Assembly (NCBI GenBank): GCA_964030475.1 | Contig: CAXIPT010000004.1 | Coordinates: 2,963,455 to 3,027,454 of the forward strand | Source: Tethya wilhelma | Taxonomy: Eukaryota; Porifera; Demospongiae; Tethyida; Tethyidae | DNA: 64,000 nucleotides | Reading direction: 5' to 3' | The notes under the pieces: model-generated | Database searches by the model: none | What the model was told of the DNA's origin: nothing | What the model saw: the letters and a program-made list of their open reading frames with translations, nothing else | Translations under genes and position numbers: made by a program | Shown: piece by piece, positions 39,646 to 52,704 of the stretch | Position numbering within the stretch: position 1 is the stretch's first letter | How the letters are laid out: each line of letters begins with the position of its first letter

Positions 39646-40140
39646 TGCTTCAAATTTTCTTAAATTGTGTTAAATCGCTTTGAAATTTCAGTCTCTTCTT
39701 GCAATTAGTTTTCGTACGCTTTTGCTTTACTTACTTTATTTTACGTTTAGTTCACTTTTAGTAGATTGTAGTAGATATTGACTGGTAGTTTGTAGCTATC
39801 AATTGCAGTTGTATATTGTACGTAGTTTAGAAATTATTTTAGCTAAATTGTTCTCTAACGCTGACCAGCAGTGATAGAGAAAATAGCTAAAAGTAAAGAG
39901 AGTTCTTTAGCTTCGCGAGGGTGTTGCTACAGAATGAATACCAACTAAATGTAGCCTGCATTAATAATCATGAGCACAGGAAGTACGGCAGCGTTCCATT
40001 GACCGCGATAGTTTACGGACCGTTTGGCGGTCGGTTTACTGCCAGACGAACAGTTAGTTGCGCGCTGATGTGTTTGACGTGTTTCGTGTTGCCAAAGCTA
40101 CTCTAATTGGTGGACCAATCAGGTTGTAGAGCGGGAAGTG
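39646..40140 (-). promoter_or_regulatory. 5' UTR / promoter region of the WT1-type gene
   Basis: Directly upstream of the ATG. It includes TAGTAGATTGTAGTAGATA direct repeats at about 39760 and a CpG-bearing segment at 39990-40090 (GCGGTCGG, GCGCGCTGATG). No TATA box is assigned. Confidence 0.35.
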
Positions 40141-41575
40141 AATGGGATGCCTGCGGTAATCCCAAGCAATGAATATCATTACAAACCAGCTAAATTTGGG
40201 CACATTCAATTGGAACTGTGCTCATGTACTATGAATGTCTGGCACACGGTCGAACTTGCTGTAAAAAAGACTACAATAATTTCAAACCATAATGTCATGC
40301 ATGCAACGTGGATATGACTTGATCATATTGAGGTCATCATGGTACAGACAGACATTCTTTTGCATGGTATGGCACGATTACAACTTACACGTCTCATGCC
40401 ATGATCATGAGAGTATTTTAAATCATGCTGGTGTACACATGCATGTGTGGTGAGCATGATCTGTTATTGTAAGAAGATTTTTCTTCAAAGAGTAGCTGTC
40501 ACGTGTGGAATTTGGAGAGGCCATGGATGTATTGTCTTTAAAAGCTATGGCTATAATAATTGCATCACAGTGGCGGGCTTTTAAGCTATAAAACCCTTAT
40601 GAAATTAAAGCGTTCTGTCATACCATTCTGGTGTTGCCAGGCAATCGTCATGATACTATGCACATTGAGCATCAAAGGTTTGAAAATAGTAAAACTATTA
40701 TCAAAAGAGTTTGCTAATTATTTCTGCGTGGACCACCCAATGATCATCTGTATACTGACAACATGAGTACATTTCGCAGAACTACGTACGATTGTATGCA
40801 ACATGCATACATGTATGTACAGGCCAGTATGCAAGCACAAACTCATTGACATACATACTGTAAATAACATTGCCTTTTAATTATTAATCTTAAGTGGTTG
40901 ACAAAGCTTTGAAATTTGCTTATTCTTTTTGTCGTTTCTGTTGACATTATCTTTGGCCAAAACAGTTGCCCAACAATGCACTTCAAAATGAGCATTATTA
41001 GTTAGTAGACAAAAGAGTTGCTAGTAAACACACCACAGACTGTAGCTATTGTGCAAAACACAATATTATCATTTTGTGTGGTTGTAGCTATAATGAAGAC
41101 TATATGCAGTATAAAAATAATATTATAGAGTCAAACAAATTGTGCGCATTTAGTATACATAATTCCATGCTAATAATACCTGTGATAAATCTACAATCAT
41201 GCAAGAACTATAATTAAATGTGTGAACAATGACATGTTTATATACATTAAGAATAATTTTATGCAATATTATTTGTATCTCTTGGTACACAATTAATATT
41301 ATTATTATTATCATAATGAGGATGTGGTCCATGGATGGTGATCATTAATTATGTAATCAAATTCATGTGTTTTGAGAAGTCTTGTCATGCATGAAATGAG
41401 CAGTTCTTTTAAAAAGCCACAAAATTTTTAACTTACATCCCAAAGATTGCATGACCACAACAAAGAAACTAAACTCTGTACTCTAACTGTTGTTCTACAA
41501 TAATTACACTCAAAAATCACATGCTGATCAGTATAATACTGACAAATAATATAATAACAAGATGTTTTGTGCTAA
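40141..41575. other. Intergenic, nothing recognised
   Basis: AT-rich, with many ATGCATG/CATGCATG motifs. Open frames here are short and show no domain or splice context. Confidence 0.6.
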
Positions 41576-42314
41576 TTAACTATGTGATACTAAAGACATA
41601 GCTCTTTTCTTGTAGCGAGGGCTGATGATTCTTCTCGCCTGAATTTGAGGCTTTCTCCAGCTTCGAAGACAAGGTCCACTGTGATTGTGATTCTTAATGT
41701 CATGAAGTGGCGCCTGTCAGTGTGTGCATGTCAACACTCATATCAAGCCATTGCATTTAACATCATGAAATATTCCCTAACTATGTGACCAAAAAAAATG
41801 ATCTGTATCAGATCCTTCCATTATGTGAAAGTTCATTGGAACAAATCTTGAGATCTAGCTAGGATTCAAACCCAGGTCTTTTGAATTCTAGTCGTATGTC
41901 CTTACCACTAAGCTACTAGAGCTCACAGGCATTGGAGCACAGAGAGACTGAAAGGATTCTAAATGCATTGATTTTGTATCGTTTTGAAGTTTACGAAGAT
42001 GTGATAATTTATATTGGTTGTAACTATGGGAACAGCCACTTACATAGAGGGAGAGGCACTTGTCGTACGATGAAGCCATGAACACATCGTCACTGGTTAT
42101 GCTTTGAACGTCCCATTCATCTTCGTCCTTCTCTACTTGTAGAGTAATGGCTGGCAATGCTTTCTCCACTTCAGTCCTCCTCCTTTTCTTGTCCTGGCCT
42201 ACAGGACGACAGTCTGAGGTGTAGGACAGGACATCTCTCAGGACGAATCCTCTGTATGATTTCCACTGGGCATGCTCAAAAAAGATGTGAGATAGGAGAG
42301 TCTTAGGAGGGTAC
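41576..42314 (-). CDS. Unrecognised gene, last two exons
   Basis: Exon 42044-42314 (acceptor TTTCAG, donor GTAAGTGG) joins exon 41576-41713 (acceptor GACAG, stop TAA) in phase 0. The first reads YPPKTLLSHIFFEHAQWKSY..., then a basic nuclear-signal-like KKRRR and an acidic stretch (EKDEDEWD). The second ends in a basic tail (RKPQIQARRIISPRYKKR). I do not recognise the family. Upstream exons must lie to the right of 42314; a 44.26-44.40 kb segment is one weak candidate. The intron holds a tRNA-like sequence. Splice signals and phase make this more likely real than chance. Confidence 0.55.
41851..41923 (-). other. tRNA-like sequence (SINE head or tRNA pseudogene)
   Basis: Read on the minus strand it contains an A-box-like TAGCTTAGTGGTAAGG and a B-box-like GGTTTGAATCC. 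The T-arm CTGGG/CCTAG pairs, and the acceptor ends GCTCTAG/CTAGATC nearly pair. I cannot form a proper anticodon stem, so it is probably a tRNA-derived SINE or a decayed tRNA rather than a functional gene. It lies in an intron of the unrecognised gene. Confidence 0.5.
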
Positions 42315-43851
42315 CTGAAATCATGTGAATTCAAAGTGTGCATAATATTATTATGTCCGTGTGCAATTATGTGTGTGTGTGTGTGTGTATGGCCTTAAGC
42401 AATATCCACTGTAGTACTCCACATTCCATTAAATGAGGCATTATTTCCTATTGACCTTAAACCCATTGTTTATTGATTAATAATCATTAGTATTACAATT
42501 TTTTTGGCATATGCAGCTAATGGGTTCAAATTTAACCTAAATTCATTTTCGAGTATGTAAGTTAAGTTACATACTGTATGTAGTGCAATGATTTTGGCAT
42601 TATTCATCAAATTTCCCACAAAATTGGCCACAAAAAGGGTTAACCAATTAATGTAATTCTAGACCATAATTATTGTAAGCATGCTTATTTCAAGCAGCTG
42701 TGCATTTGTTTTATTAATTGAATTACTACTCCATGGTATTCAGTCAACACATTAGCTAAACAAACAGTCCGCTTTGAGGAAAAGAACTCAACTCATGTTT
42801 TTATTCATGTCGCTCGAACCACACAATTGGGAAAAACATTTCCGAATAGTAGCTCCTAATTGACTGGTGTCTACTGTTATCGTACGTACTATAATAGTAC
42901 TATACTACTATTCTTTGATACATCTAGCATCTTAATGGTAGAACATCGAGATCTGACTATTGCAGGAGTCAGTAAAAAAGACTCTAATTCTTATTCCACT
43001 TTCAAAGCCTTTTTCCCCCTGTTATACATAATAAGTTACCAACACGGACCACATACACGTACCATGGGTGTGTAATTGTTGTGATCAGTAAACAATTATG
43101 TCAATTATGCAAACGTTATTACAAGTGTAAAAGCACGAAATGGCACAATTTACTGATATCAGGGGTTGTGCACAAACGCATGCACGTAAACCTGAACAAA
43201 AAGACCACCTGAAATCTGATACATTGCTACAAGTGAACCAGGACCGCTTGGTATGTTCACAAAGTTGTCAGGTTACCTACCTACCACACACATACACACA
43301 AAGGGTATGCATTTCCAATTTCAATTCTTGAAGTTTCTGAAATGACTCTCATTCTCTACACACCAAACAAGCGATGATGTAACTACAAGGCAGTCATGAC
43401 AACACGCTTAGAATCCAATAATGTTGACACACAAACACTCACAAACACAAAAGAATTTCTCATTTTAAAGTTATGTAGCAAAAAAACATTAAGAGTTTGC
43501 AAGAGCAAGAACAAGAGAGAGATCAGAAGTGACTTTCGTACACTTTTCTTAAGAACTATATTGCCCTTAATTGGTCACAGCAGGCACTTTGGCGCTATGG
43601 AAACTAGCACCACACCTATTAGTAGCTGAAATGCTTAGAATATCTGAAACACTTATCTCTCGTACACAAGAAGTATGTGAGCATTCACTGGGAGCACAGG
43701 TGTGCCAAAAAAATGAGCAGCTGAAATGGAATAAGGAAAAGTGATTTGATTTTCAAGAGCACATTTTATGTGTGTACACAATATGTTGCTAGGGATTAAT
43801 GCAGATAGTATATGTGTATGTGTGTTCGTGTGTGTGTGTCTATATGTGTGT

Positions 43852-43899
<48 letters not shown>

Positions 43900-44170
43900 G
43901 GTAAATTGCAAACTTTTAATTAAACTCAAGCTTTTACACTTGGCAATCAAACCAGTCCAACACAACACTATACCAACAAAAAAAATCCACACAGTCAATA
44001 CACACATAATAGGACAGAGCACAGTCCTAATTCATTGTACACATAACAGTACAAACAAAGCATTTTGGCTGGTAATGACCCGCAAGCTTCAACTTCACAT
44101 TATAGTATTACTTACTGGATTACCGTCAATTACATAATACACTGGAACCACACACATGCACACATGTATT
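42315..44170. other. No assignable gene; GT microsatellites
   Basis: (GT)n at 42369-42390 and 43807-43898. Upstream exons of the unrecognised minus-strand gene should lie here or further right, but none can be supported. Confidence 0.5.
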
Positions 44171-46194
44171 CAAAACAATTACGAATTTAACATCTCAGGC
44201 ATTTTTGTTTGATTTTTCCGGCCACGATTCCCATAAATGGAGATACAAACCTATCTCAACTATTGGGTTTTGAAAGCGAAAGAAAGTGACCATGATAGGA
44301 CCATGGTGATGTAAATCTGTGACCTTATTGGGCGAAGTTTCCGGTGGATCTATAAACAGTATCCAGGAAGGACCAATTTCAGCGATGATCAGATTTCACT
44401 GACTGTTTTGATTTGATTTGGGCTCTGTTGCTCTAACTTGAACACTCACTGTTGTGTCTGCGATACATAATAGTGTGTACTGAGTGAATTGGTACGAATG
44501 CAGTGGAAACACACATTGCGGTTCTTATCATAAATCTGTCGACAGGGCATGAGATGGTTATTAAGTTTGTGTGGAAGAGAAATCTATAAATTTGTACGTA
44601 TTATTGCTTAGTTTTTGATAAAACTTCATTTATTTCTATTTGTGTACAGATAAGTGATTGGCTGTATGTTTATAAAAAAAAATTAAACCTCTTATACTTT
44701 GGGATGCGTCACATTATTGTACTATGTCCCATGCAACTTCAATAACATTAATGTTTGTAAAAAGTGTGTCATTTAAAACTACTCATTTCACCTCTCCATG
44801 CTAACTAAAGCTTAGTACACTTTAATCTGCAGCACACCCCCAGGCATTTCATGTCCTCACGTTTCACACAACCATATCTAAAGAGATACCTAAGAAACAC
44901 CCAGACACTTAATTCACAATAATTACTACGCTAGTATCAGCCACTTACAATAGCACACACACTTCATACTGTTTACACTGGTCTTCTCAACTGACAGCTT
45001 ACTTGTGGTCCCAACTCACTAGACATACACAAACAGCCACTTATCCTACTCCAGCTAAAACACTTGACTTGTGTATACAGTCTTCATTGTTAGACACTTA
45101 GCAACCACTACTGTATACACTGAATGAAGGTTGCTATGGTATCAGAAGTGCATGGTGAAAAGAGTCATATTGTGAATGCAAGTATATATGTACCATTTGT
45201 TGTTTTTTTTAATGTTTTGATGGAAATTATTCCCATTCTCTTTGTTCTAGTCCACAAAGCCTTTATATGGTGGTACAAAATGAGCAAAATCACTTGCTTA
45301 CTACAAAAGCCCAAATAATGTCTGTTACCATGCTCAGCAATCACGATGGTATCAAATTATGCAAGTAGCGGTACAGCCTGGAATTCTTCTTGTCCAACTA
45401 GCTGTATCTACACTGTCCATCTGAATGGGATAGCTATCAATAGCTACTGCAGATGAGATATTTTTAGAGTCTTGCCGTAAGCTTTCCGAGAAAATATGTC
45501 CGAGGTACACCATAGTTTACAAGCCCAATACACCTATCCTCTGTTGTTTCAGAATGCCTTGGGTCATTAAATACAAGAAACTTTGTTTTTAAGTCATAAA
45601 GCAAATACCACACGTCATTAATTGAGATGTATAAGAATATTCTTTTTCAGAGTGCAATATCATGTTTCTAGCAGTAATGGGCACACCTCTCTAGCTGGAA
45701 GCTATAGGAGTTGGCTGAATCTAGTATGAACGTATGTTAAGTACAGGTTAATATTCAAAACAACATAATATAAATGAATGAATCTAAATTAGATCATCCA
45801 CCATGCGGCAGATGTTCACTTTAAATGATTTAACTCTATCGAAGCTCAGGATTAAAATTCCCACTAACTGTCTTACATCATGCCTTCAATCACACACAGT
45901 CCATACACTTCATGAATTGAAGTGCATTCTTGTACACTATACACACACACATTTTTTGTACGTAGCCTCACAAGTAGCGAGGCGCCTGCATTGGACCACT
46001 GTACCACATGCTCGAATGGGCCTGCTGTCATGGTGACCACGTATCTTGTGTGTTGGTTGTGTGGGCTGTAGCTCTGGTTGACTCAAGTGATCATTGTTCT
46101 CATGGTTTATCAGTGGTGGTCATCTCTTTGAGCCATTATCATTTTTATTGGATTGAAATTGGAGGTGTTGTGTGTGTGTCAGTGTTAGTGTCAG

Positions 46195-46243
<49 letters not shown>

Positions 46244-46374
46244 ACATGTGTGAGTATGCCATTTGAACATAAGCAGAGAATAAAAAGATGCATGGCACAA
46301 ATTTGCTTCACACAGCAATTAAGGGAACTGTCTAAAGAGCATCTGAGCAAGTTTGAAAGCTTATTTTGTTTGAG
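44171..46374. other. Mostly empty; one open stretch near 44.2-44.4 kb
   Basis: On the minus strand 44209-44397 is open for 62 codons (IGPSWILFIDPPETSP..., ending in a TGA), with a possible donor GTTTGT after GAGATAG. The only nearby acceptor puts a stop in frame, so I do not call an exon. The rest shows short, unsupported frames. Confidence 0.45.
46198..46238. repeat. (GT)n microsatellite
   Basis: About 20 GT units. All long frames overlapping it (CVCV or THTH repeats) are artefacts of the repeat. Confidence 0.9.
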
Positions 46375-48262
46375 CTTTGCAAGCAAAAAATTTACTACAG
46401 ACATAAAAAATTTTGGGTCTAAAGATGTACAGCATACAAGTAGTTGGGGACAACATAAAATTGAATGAAACTTGTCTAGCTGCAAGAGTATCTGATCACG
46501 GTCAAGTTCATTTGAAGCTAAGCTTTGTCTTGTTGAAGTTTGTAGGTACACTTGGTACATTCAGTCTCATTTCTACAACAAATGTACAGTAGCTACAACA
46601 GTACTGCAACCCGAGAGAGATCATGTGAGAGTGAGAGTGAGTGTGAAGATACAAATCAAGATCTCTGGAGCCAGTTTTAAAGAGGGTCCAATAAAGAAGA
46701 TGATTAGTAGAACAACTTAGAACAATGGACGGTTGGCAGCTGCCGGGGAACAATAAACCAAAGACATCATCAAAATATGGTCGACGCCCAAAACAGAGCA
46801 ATATTATCGTAATATTATTCGCGGCAATATACTATCATAATGTATGCAGCAAGATAAGTGCATGTGAGTGTGTGCGTGTGCATGGTAGTTCACACACGAA
46901 AATACTGTAACAGTACAATATTTTCAATGCAGTTTGACACTTATAGGCCAGTCTCTTTTTCCATATCTGGGACACATATTCATGGCTGCACTATTCTGCT
47001 AACAAACACACCTGCCTAGTTCCTAACAAGAAAAAAGATTTGTTGATTTGGTTGGCTAGATATGAACAGAGAATTAAGAGTTGAGTTACAATTAACTTTT
47101 AAACCCATTAAACTTTCTCCCCTATAGTTAGGCCTTTTAATAGCCTAATGGTTAACCTCCCATTACTTCCTCAATCTTGTGGGCTAGAAACATAAGGGGA
47201 AAAACACCTCTTTTTTTTTGTGTTCAAATGTTCAAAGATGGGCTATAAAAATAATCACTATTGATCATTAACCCTGAATATTTCAACTCATCAAGAAAGC
47301 AAGCAGGTAGTGTAGAAACTTACCAAAACATACAATATTGTAAATATGGCATAACACATACAAATACACAGGAGCATTAGTATTAGCTTTCATGGAACAT
47401 GAATACACTAATCAGTAATTAGTACCGCTTAATTCATACATAACAACCTTCCACCCCTCAAATTTAGCCCACGAACAAAGAAAACCCAGACGGCCAGAAA
47501 GTGCAGTATTCAGGACAAAGTTTAACCACACTGAGTCATGATGTAATCAGACATTCAGAGCAATAATAAACTATACTAAGATGCATGACCATGGTAACAG
47601 GCTTGAGACTTCACGTCTCTATGTGAGGCATTCAACTATAGCAACACTTACATTTTCCAAAGCCTGGGAATATTATCATAGTACATACCACAAGTGGACG
47701 TCATATTAATACTTTCACCAAAGCACACTGCATACATACACACACACTAGCCGGCTAAGACTGCATGAATAATTCAATACTGTATATTTCAATGTGTGTA
47801 CTTAACGATGCGTATAACACGATGATATGCTTGAGTGCACTCGGTGCCTGTGCTCACTCGAGTGTAGCACAGCTGTCACTGGGTGTTGTATACAGAGCCA
47901 AGCAGCAGCAAGGGAAAGGAACTGCATTGGTGTTAGTCGAACACATGGGAATAGTTATTGTAATTGGACCCGCCAAGACTTAATGAAAAACAGATGTTAT
48001 TTGCTGAGAATTACTACAGATTGGAATGCCTTGATAGTAGTTCATGGTCCATCTTGTGTGTTTATAATAATACCACAGTGCAGGAAATAGTGTGTGTGCA
48101 TGTGGTTAGGTGTGAGAGAGGAAGAGAGTAGCCTCGTAAACCAGTCCCTCCCCACTATGCTTATTGCTAAGCGCGGGGAGGGCCTGGTCTCCAAAATCAC
48201 GTGAGTTGCGTCACAAAAAGTGTGCGTGGGCGGAAAGCTGTTCGGTGGTTTATCCGCCCACT
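46375..48262 (+). repeat. 1,888 bp tandem duplication, copy 1
   Basis: Repeats at a constant offset of 1,888 bp to copy 2 (48263-50150). Every stretch I compared is identical and open frames in both copies translate identically. There is no recognised gene inside. The right end lies within the left terminal repeat of the element at 50019-50706, so copy 1 carries a 5' fragment of that element (48131-48262). Confidence 0.9.
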
Positions 48263-50150
48263 CTTTGCAAGCAAAAAATTTACTACAGACATAAAAAATT
48301 TTGGGTCTAAAGATGTACAGCATACAAGTAGTTGGGGACAACATAAAATTGAATGAAACTTGTCTAGCTGCAAGAGTATCTGATCACGGTCAAGTTCATT
48401 TGAAGCTAAGCTTTGTCTTGTTGAAGTTTGTAGGTACACTTGGTACATTCAGTCTCATTTCTACAACAAATGTACAGTAGCTACAACAGTACTGCAACCC
48501 GAGAGAGATCATGTGAGAGTGAGAGTGAGTGTGAAGATACAAATCAAGATCTCTGGAGCCAGTTTTAAAGAGGGTCCAATAAAGAAGATGATTAGTAGAA
48601 CAACTTAGAACAATGGACGGTTGGCAGCTGCCGGGGAACAATAAACCAAAGACATCATCAAAATATGGTCGACGCCCAAAACAGAGCAATATTATCGTAA
48701 TATTATTCGCGGCAATATACTATCATAATGTATGCAGCAAGATAAGTGCATGTGAGTGTGTGCGTGTGCATGGTAGTTCACACACGAAAATACTGTAACA
48801 GTACAATATTTTCAATGCAGTTTGACACTTATAGGCCAGTCTCTTTTTCCATATCTGGGACACATATTCATGGCTGCACTATTCTGCTAACAAACACACC
48901 TGCCTAGTTCCTAACAAGAAAAAAGATTTGTTGATTTGGTTGGCTAGATATGAACAGAGAATTAAGAGTTGAGTTACAATTAACTTTTAAACCCATTAAA
49001 CTTTCTCCCCTATAGTTAGGCCTTTTAATAGCCTAATGGTTAACCTCCCATTACTTCCTCAATCTTGTGGGCTAGAAACATAAGGGGAAAAACACCTCTT
49101 TTTTTTTGTGTTCAAATGTTCAAAGATGGGCTATAAAAATAATCACTATTGATCATTAACCCTGAATATTTCAACTCATCAAGAAAGCAAGCAGGTAGTG
49201 TAGAAACTTACCAAAACATACAATATTGTAAATATGGCATAACACATACAAATACACAGGAGCATTAGTATTAGCTTTCATGGAACATGAATACACTAAT
49301 CAGTAATTAGTACCGCTTAATTCATACATAACAACCTTCCACCCCTCAAATTTAGCCCACGAACAAAGAAAACCCAGACGGCCAGAAAGTGCAGTATTCA
49401 GGACAAAGTTTAACCACACTGAGTCATGATGTAATCAGACATTCAGAGCAATAATAAACTATACTAAGATGCATGACCATGGTAACAGGCTTGAGACTTC
49501 ACGTCTCTATGTGAGGCATTCAACTATAGCAACACTTACATTTTCCAAAGCCTGGGAATATTATCATAGTACATACCACAAGTGGACGTCATATTAATAC
49601 TTTCACCAAAGCACACTGCATACATACACACACACTAGCCGGCTAAGACTGCATGAATAATTCAATACTGTATATTTCAATGTGTGTACTTAACGATGCG
49701 TATAACACGATGATATGCTTGAGTGCACTCGGTGCCTGTGCTCACTCGAGTGTAGCACAGCTGTCACTGGGTGTTGTATACAGAGCCAAGCAGCAGCAAG
49801 GGAAAGGAACTGCATTGGTGTTAGTCGAACACATGGGAATAGTTATTGTAATTGGACCCGCCAAGACTTAATGAAAAACAGATGTTATTTGCTGAGAATT
49901 ACTACAGATTGGAATGCCTTGATAGTAGTTCATGGTCCATCTTGTGTGTTTATAATAATACCACAGTGCAGGAAATAGTGTGTGTGCATGTGGTTAGGTG
50001 TGAGAGAGGAAGAGAGTAGCCTCGTAAACCAGTCCCTCCCCACTATGCTTATTGCTAAGCGCGGGGAGGGCCTGGTCTCCAAAATCACGTGAGTTGCGTC
50101 ACAAAAAGTGTGCGTGGGCGGAAAGCTGTTCGGTGGTTTATCCGCCCACT
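48263..50150 (+). repeat. 1,888 bp tandem duplication, copy 2
   Basis: Second copy of the unit. It begins CTTTGCAAGCAAAAAATTTA exactly as copy 1 at 46375, and ends where the sequence runs on into the complete MITE. At the junction, copy 1's end CCGCCCACT meets copy 2's start CTTTGC with at most one shared base. Confidence 0.9.
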
Positions 50151-50706
50151 CAAAATTAGCTAGCGCTAAAAGCGCTCACGAGTCCAGAAAAAAAATTTTT
50201 TGCAGACAGTTTAGAAACGTAGCGCTTGTGTTCTAAGACTTTAAATTTAGCATGTTTTAGCTTAGTTAGGCTTATTTTGTGAGCCATCTATGGCCAGGAA
50301 AAATTCTGTCACAGACTACTCGCGTATTTGCGTGTACAGCATGCATAGGAAGGCCAGCACTCCAGCAAGAGCAAAAAGCAGGTACAGATACTAATCACAG
50401 CCATTTACAAGTAAATTTGTACTGTACTTACGTTCATACACTTGGAACAAGCTTGTCATCGATCTCTCTTGGCTTGTGCTGTGAGTTGCGTGGGCAGGAC
50501 TACACTTTCTTACTCGACCTACCCACATATGCAAATCAAGGTTCTACCTAAGTTCTACCCTTGACGTCACTCACGTGATTTTGGAGACCAGGCCCTCCCC
50601 GCGCTTAGCAATAAGCACAGCGGGGAGGGACTGGTTTAGCAATAAGCACAGCGGGGAGGGACTGGTTTAGCAATAAGCACAGCGGGGAGGGACTGGTTTA
50701 CGAGGC
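50019..50706. mobile_element. 688 bp element, GCCTCGTAAACCAG ends, TA target
   Basis: The left end GCCTCGTAAACCAGTCCCTC is mirrored at the right end, followed inward by TTGCTAAGCGCGGGGAGGGC / GCCCTCCCCGCGCTTAGCAA and ACGTGAGTTGCGTCAC-like repeats. TA flanks both ends (50017-50018, 50707-50708). Near the right end a 31 bp unit (TAGCAATAAGCACAGCGGGG...) is repeated three times (about 50607-50699). No transposase frame. Confidence 0.8.
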
Positions 50707-50708
50707 TA

Positions 50709-50710
<2 letters not shown>

Positions 50711-50745
<35 letters not shown>
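50711..50745. repeat. (GA)n microsatellite
   Basis: About 17 GA units next to the right end of the 50019-50706 element. Confidence 0.9.
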
Positions 50746-50746
<1 letters not shown>

Positions 50747-52704
50747 ACTCATACTTACTCACTCACTCAGTACACATGTAAGTGTACACTGTACATGTAG
50801 CTAGTCTTTGTGTCAAATTCCAACAATTAGGAAGTAATTAAGAATACACATTTGCTTTCACAATCCAATAAAACTATCCCTGCAAACACACCAGCCTATG
50901 GGAAAAAGATGGTTTTGTACATTGTTGAAGCATTTGAACAATTTGAGAAGGGAATATTTTGATCAGAAAAATAATTTGTACTCTAACACTGCAAAAGGAA
51001 TTACTCTTAGTTCAACACTGATTGAGTTTGGTAGTAATTCTGCAGGAAACCCAAACCACAGTGTCTTAACCATGGTTCAGTTGTTTTAAGAATATAGGAA
51101 GTGGCACAAACGGTAACTTTCCCTCCATCAATTTTTAGTTTCCATGGTGACTGTAATCTCAAGCTAACTATTACAGCGAGTCACAGTTTGGGAATGGCAT
51201 ACCGATGGTTTAAAACATTCTTCAAAATGATACCCTACATTAGCAAGTATTATTGTGCATGCATTCAATAATTTGGCACTCAATTGTCATTTCAAACAGG
51301 TGGAATGCAGAATTATGTGGTTGCTATAGCAATCATATTTCGAGAACCATCAGGAAGAGAGAGAGAGAGACGCATGAATGTGCACTCATGCGTAAAGGTC
51401 CTCACTATAAAAATTATACCATTAAAATTGCTTTACACACAATCATCTACCAGTTCATTAGCAGTACAGAATATTCATACGTCACACTTCAGTAAACACA
51501 CACATACACACCTGATCGTTACGTTGAACAATAAATCATCAAATTAGACATCAAGAGTTTTTGTCCAGATCTATCCATCCCATTATATATAGGAGTGTAT
51601 GTATACATATGTCAGAAATGGACAAAGGTTTGTCCAATTTCCAGTAGCTATGTTATGTGACTGAATAAACAAACAGATACATGAATGTTTACACACACAC
51701 ACACAATGATGTTGCTTAGCAACATTACTGTTGTTTGACCTCATACTGAACTTTTTGCATACAATGCAATTATCCCATTAAAAATGAGTCTTTTGTACAC
51801 TTTTCATTTCATTGTTGATAAATTAGGCAGCATTAAAATTATCATTACTATCATTAATTTTTTGGCTTCAAGGGTTAAAATTGCAAATTAATATCTATAG
51901 GATATTTATTGTAAATGTCAAGCTAATTGATTAATTAGCTCAATTATACCATTAATAGCAAGATGACGACCATAGCACAGCTGGTGTTTGTGAGGACTAT
52001 CAGTCGTAGCTCAATTCCCTAAAGATCATCACAACAGACTGACTCAGCAGCAACAGCCACTGTCTCTGGACAAACCAATCAACTGTCTCTCTCTCTCTCT
52101 CATTCACATATACACACATACATACACACATACACACACACTCACACGTACACACATGCACACACATATCAAACTATAATTTAACCTTCCAGTTATTCTA
52201 AGATTCACATGTGAGTCTCCACGCCGTATTGTTCAATACTACCACTCAACATGTGATCAAGTTACGATCCATCAATGGGCAATTAATTATCGCTGCCAGC
52301 TGTTGAGCTTCATGCAATTAAAACCGAGAACTATAAAATCCCAGGTCAACAGCAGGCTACATACATGGTACATGCATGCATGTAACCATGATGACTGAGC
52401 TCTAGGGGAGCTACCGGTCACAGTACTAGTGTACGTTTCCTAACATGAATGGGTAGTTGTTGTAGCTGATTATGACAGAATGCTTACGATCATTAGTGAT
52501 CAGTGGATTACAAATCCCACAAGGCTTTGGAGCTTTGAGCATTTGACAGGTATTTTTAAGCATCTGTACAAGTATTACGATTCTAGCTCCTATAATATTA
52601 TACATACCATTGATGCACAATGTAATTTATTGGTTTAAAATAATAGCAATAATCAGCATGGTACAAATTTTAAATTCAATAAAAATGAAGGCACCTACGG
52701 TGCA
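50746..52704. other. Intergenic, nothing recognised
   Basis: AT-rich, with short CA-rich tracts at about 51495-51515 and 52095-52170. No frame has domain or splice support. Confidence 0.6.

Noticed and set aside
46508..49978. Repeated identical frames (97, 61, 72, 87 codons) in both tandem copies
   Set aside because: Their identity follows from the duplication, not selection. Composition is not protein-like, and no domains or splice context are seen.
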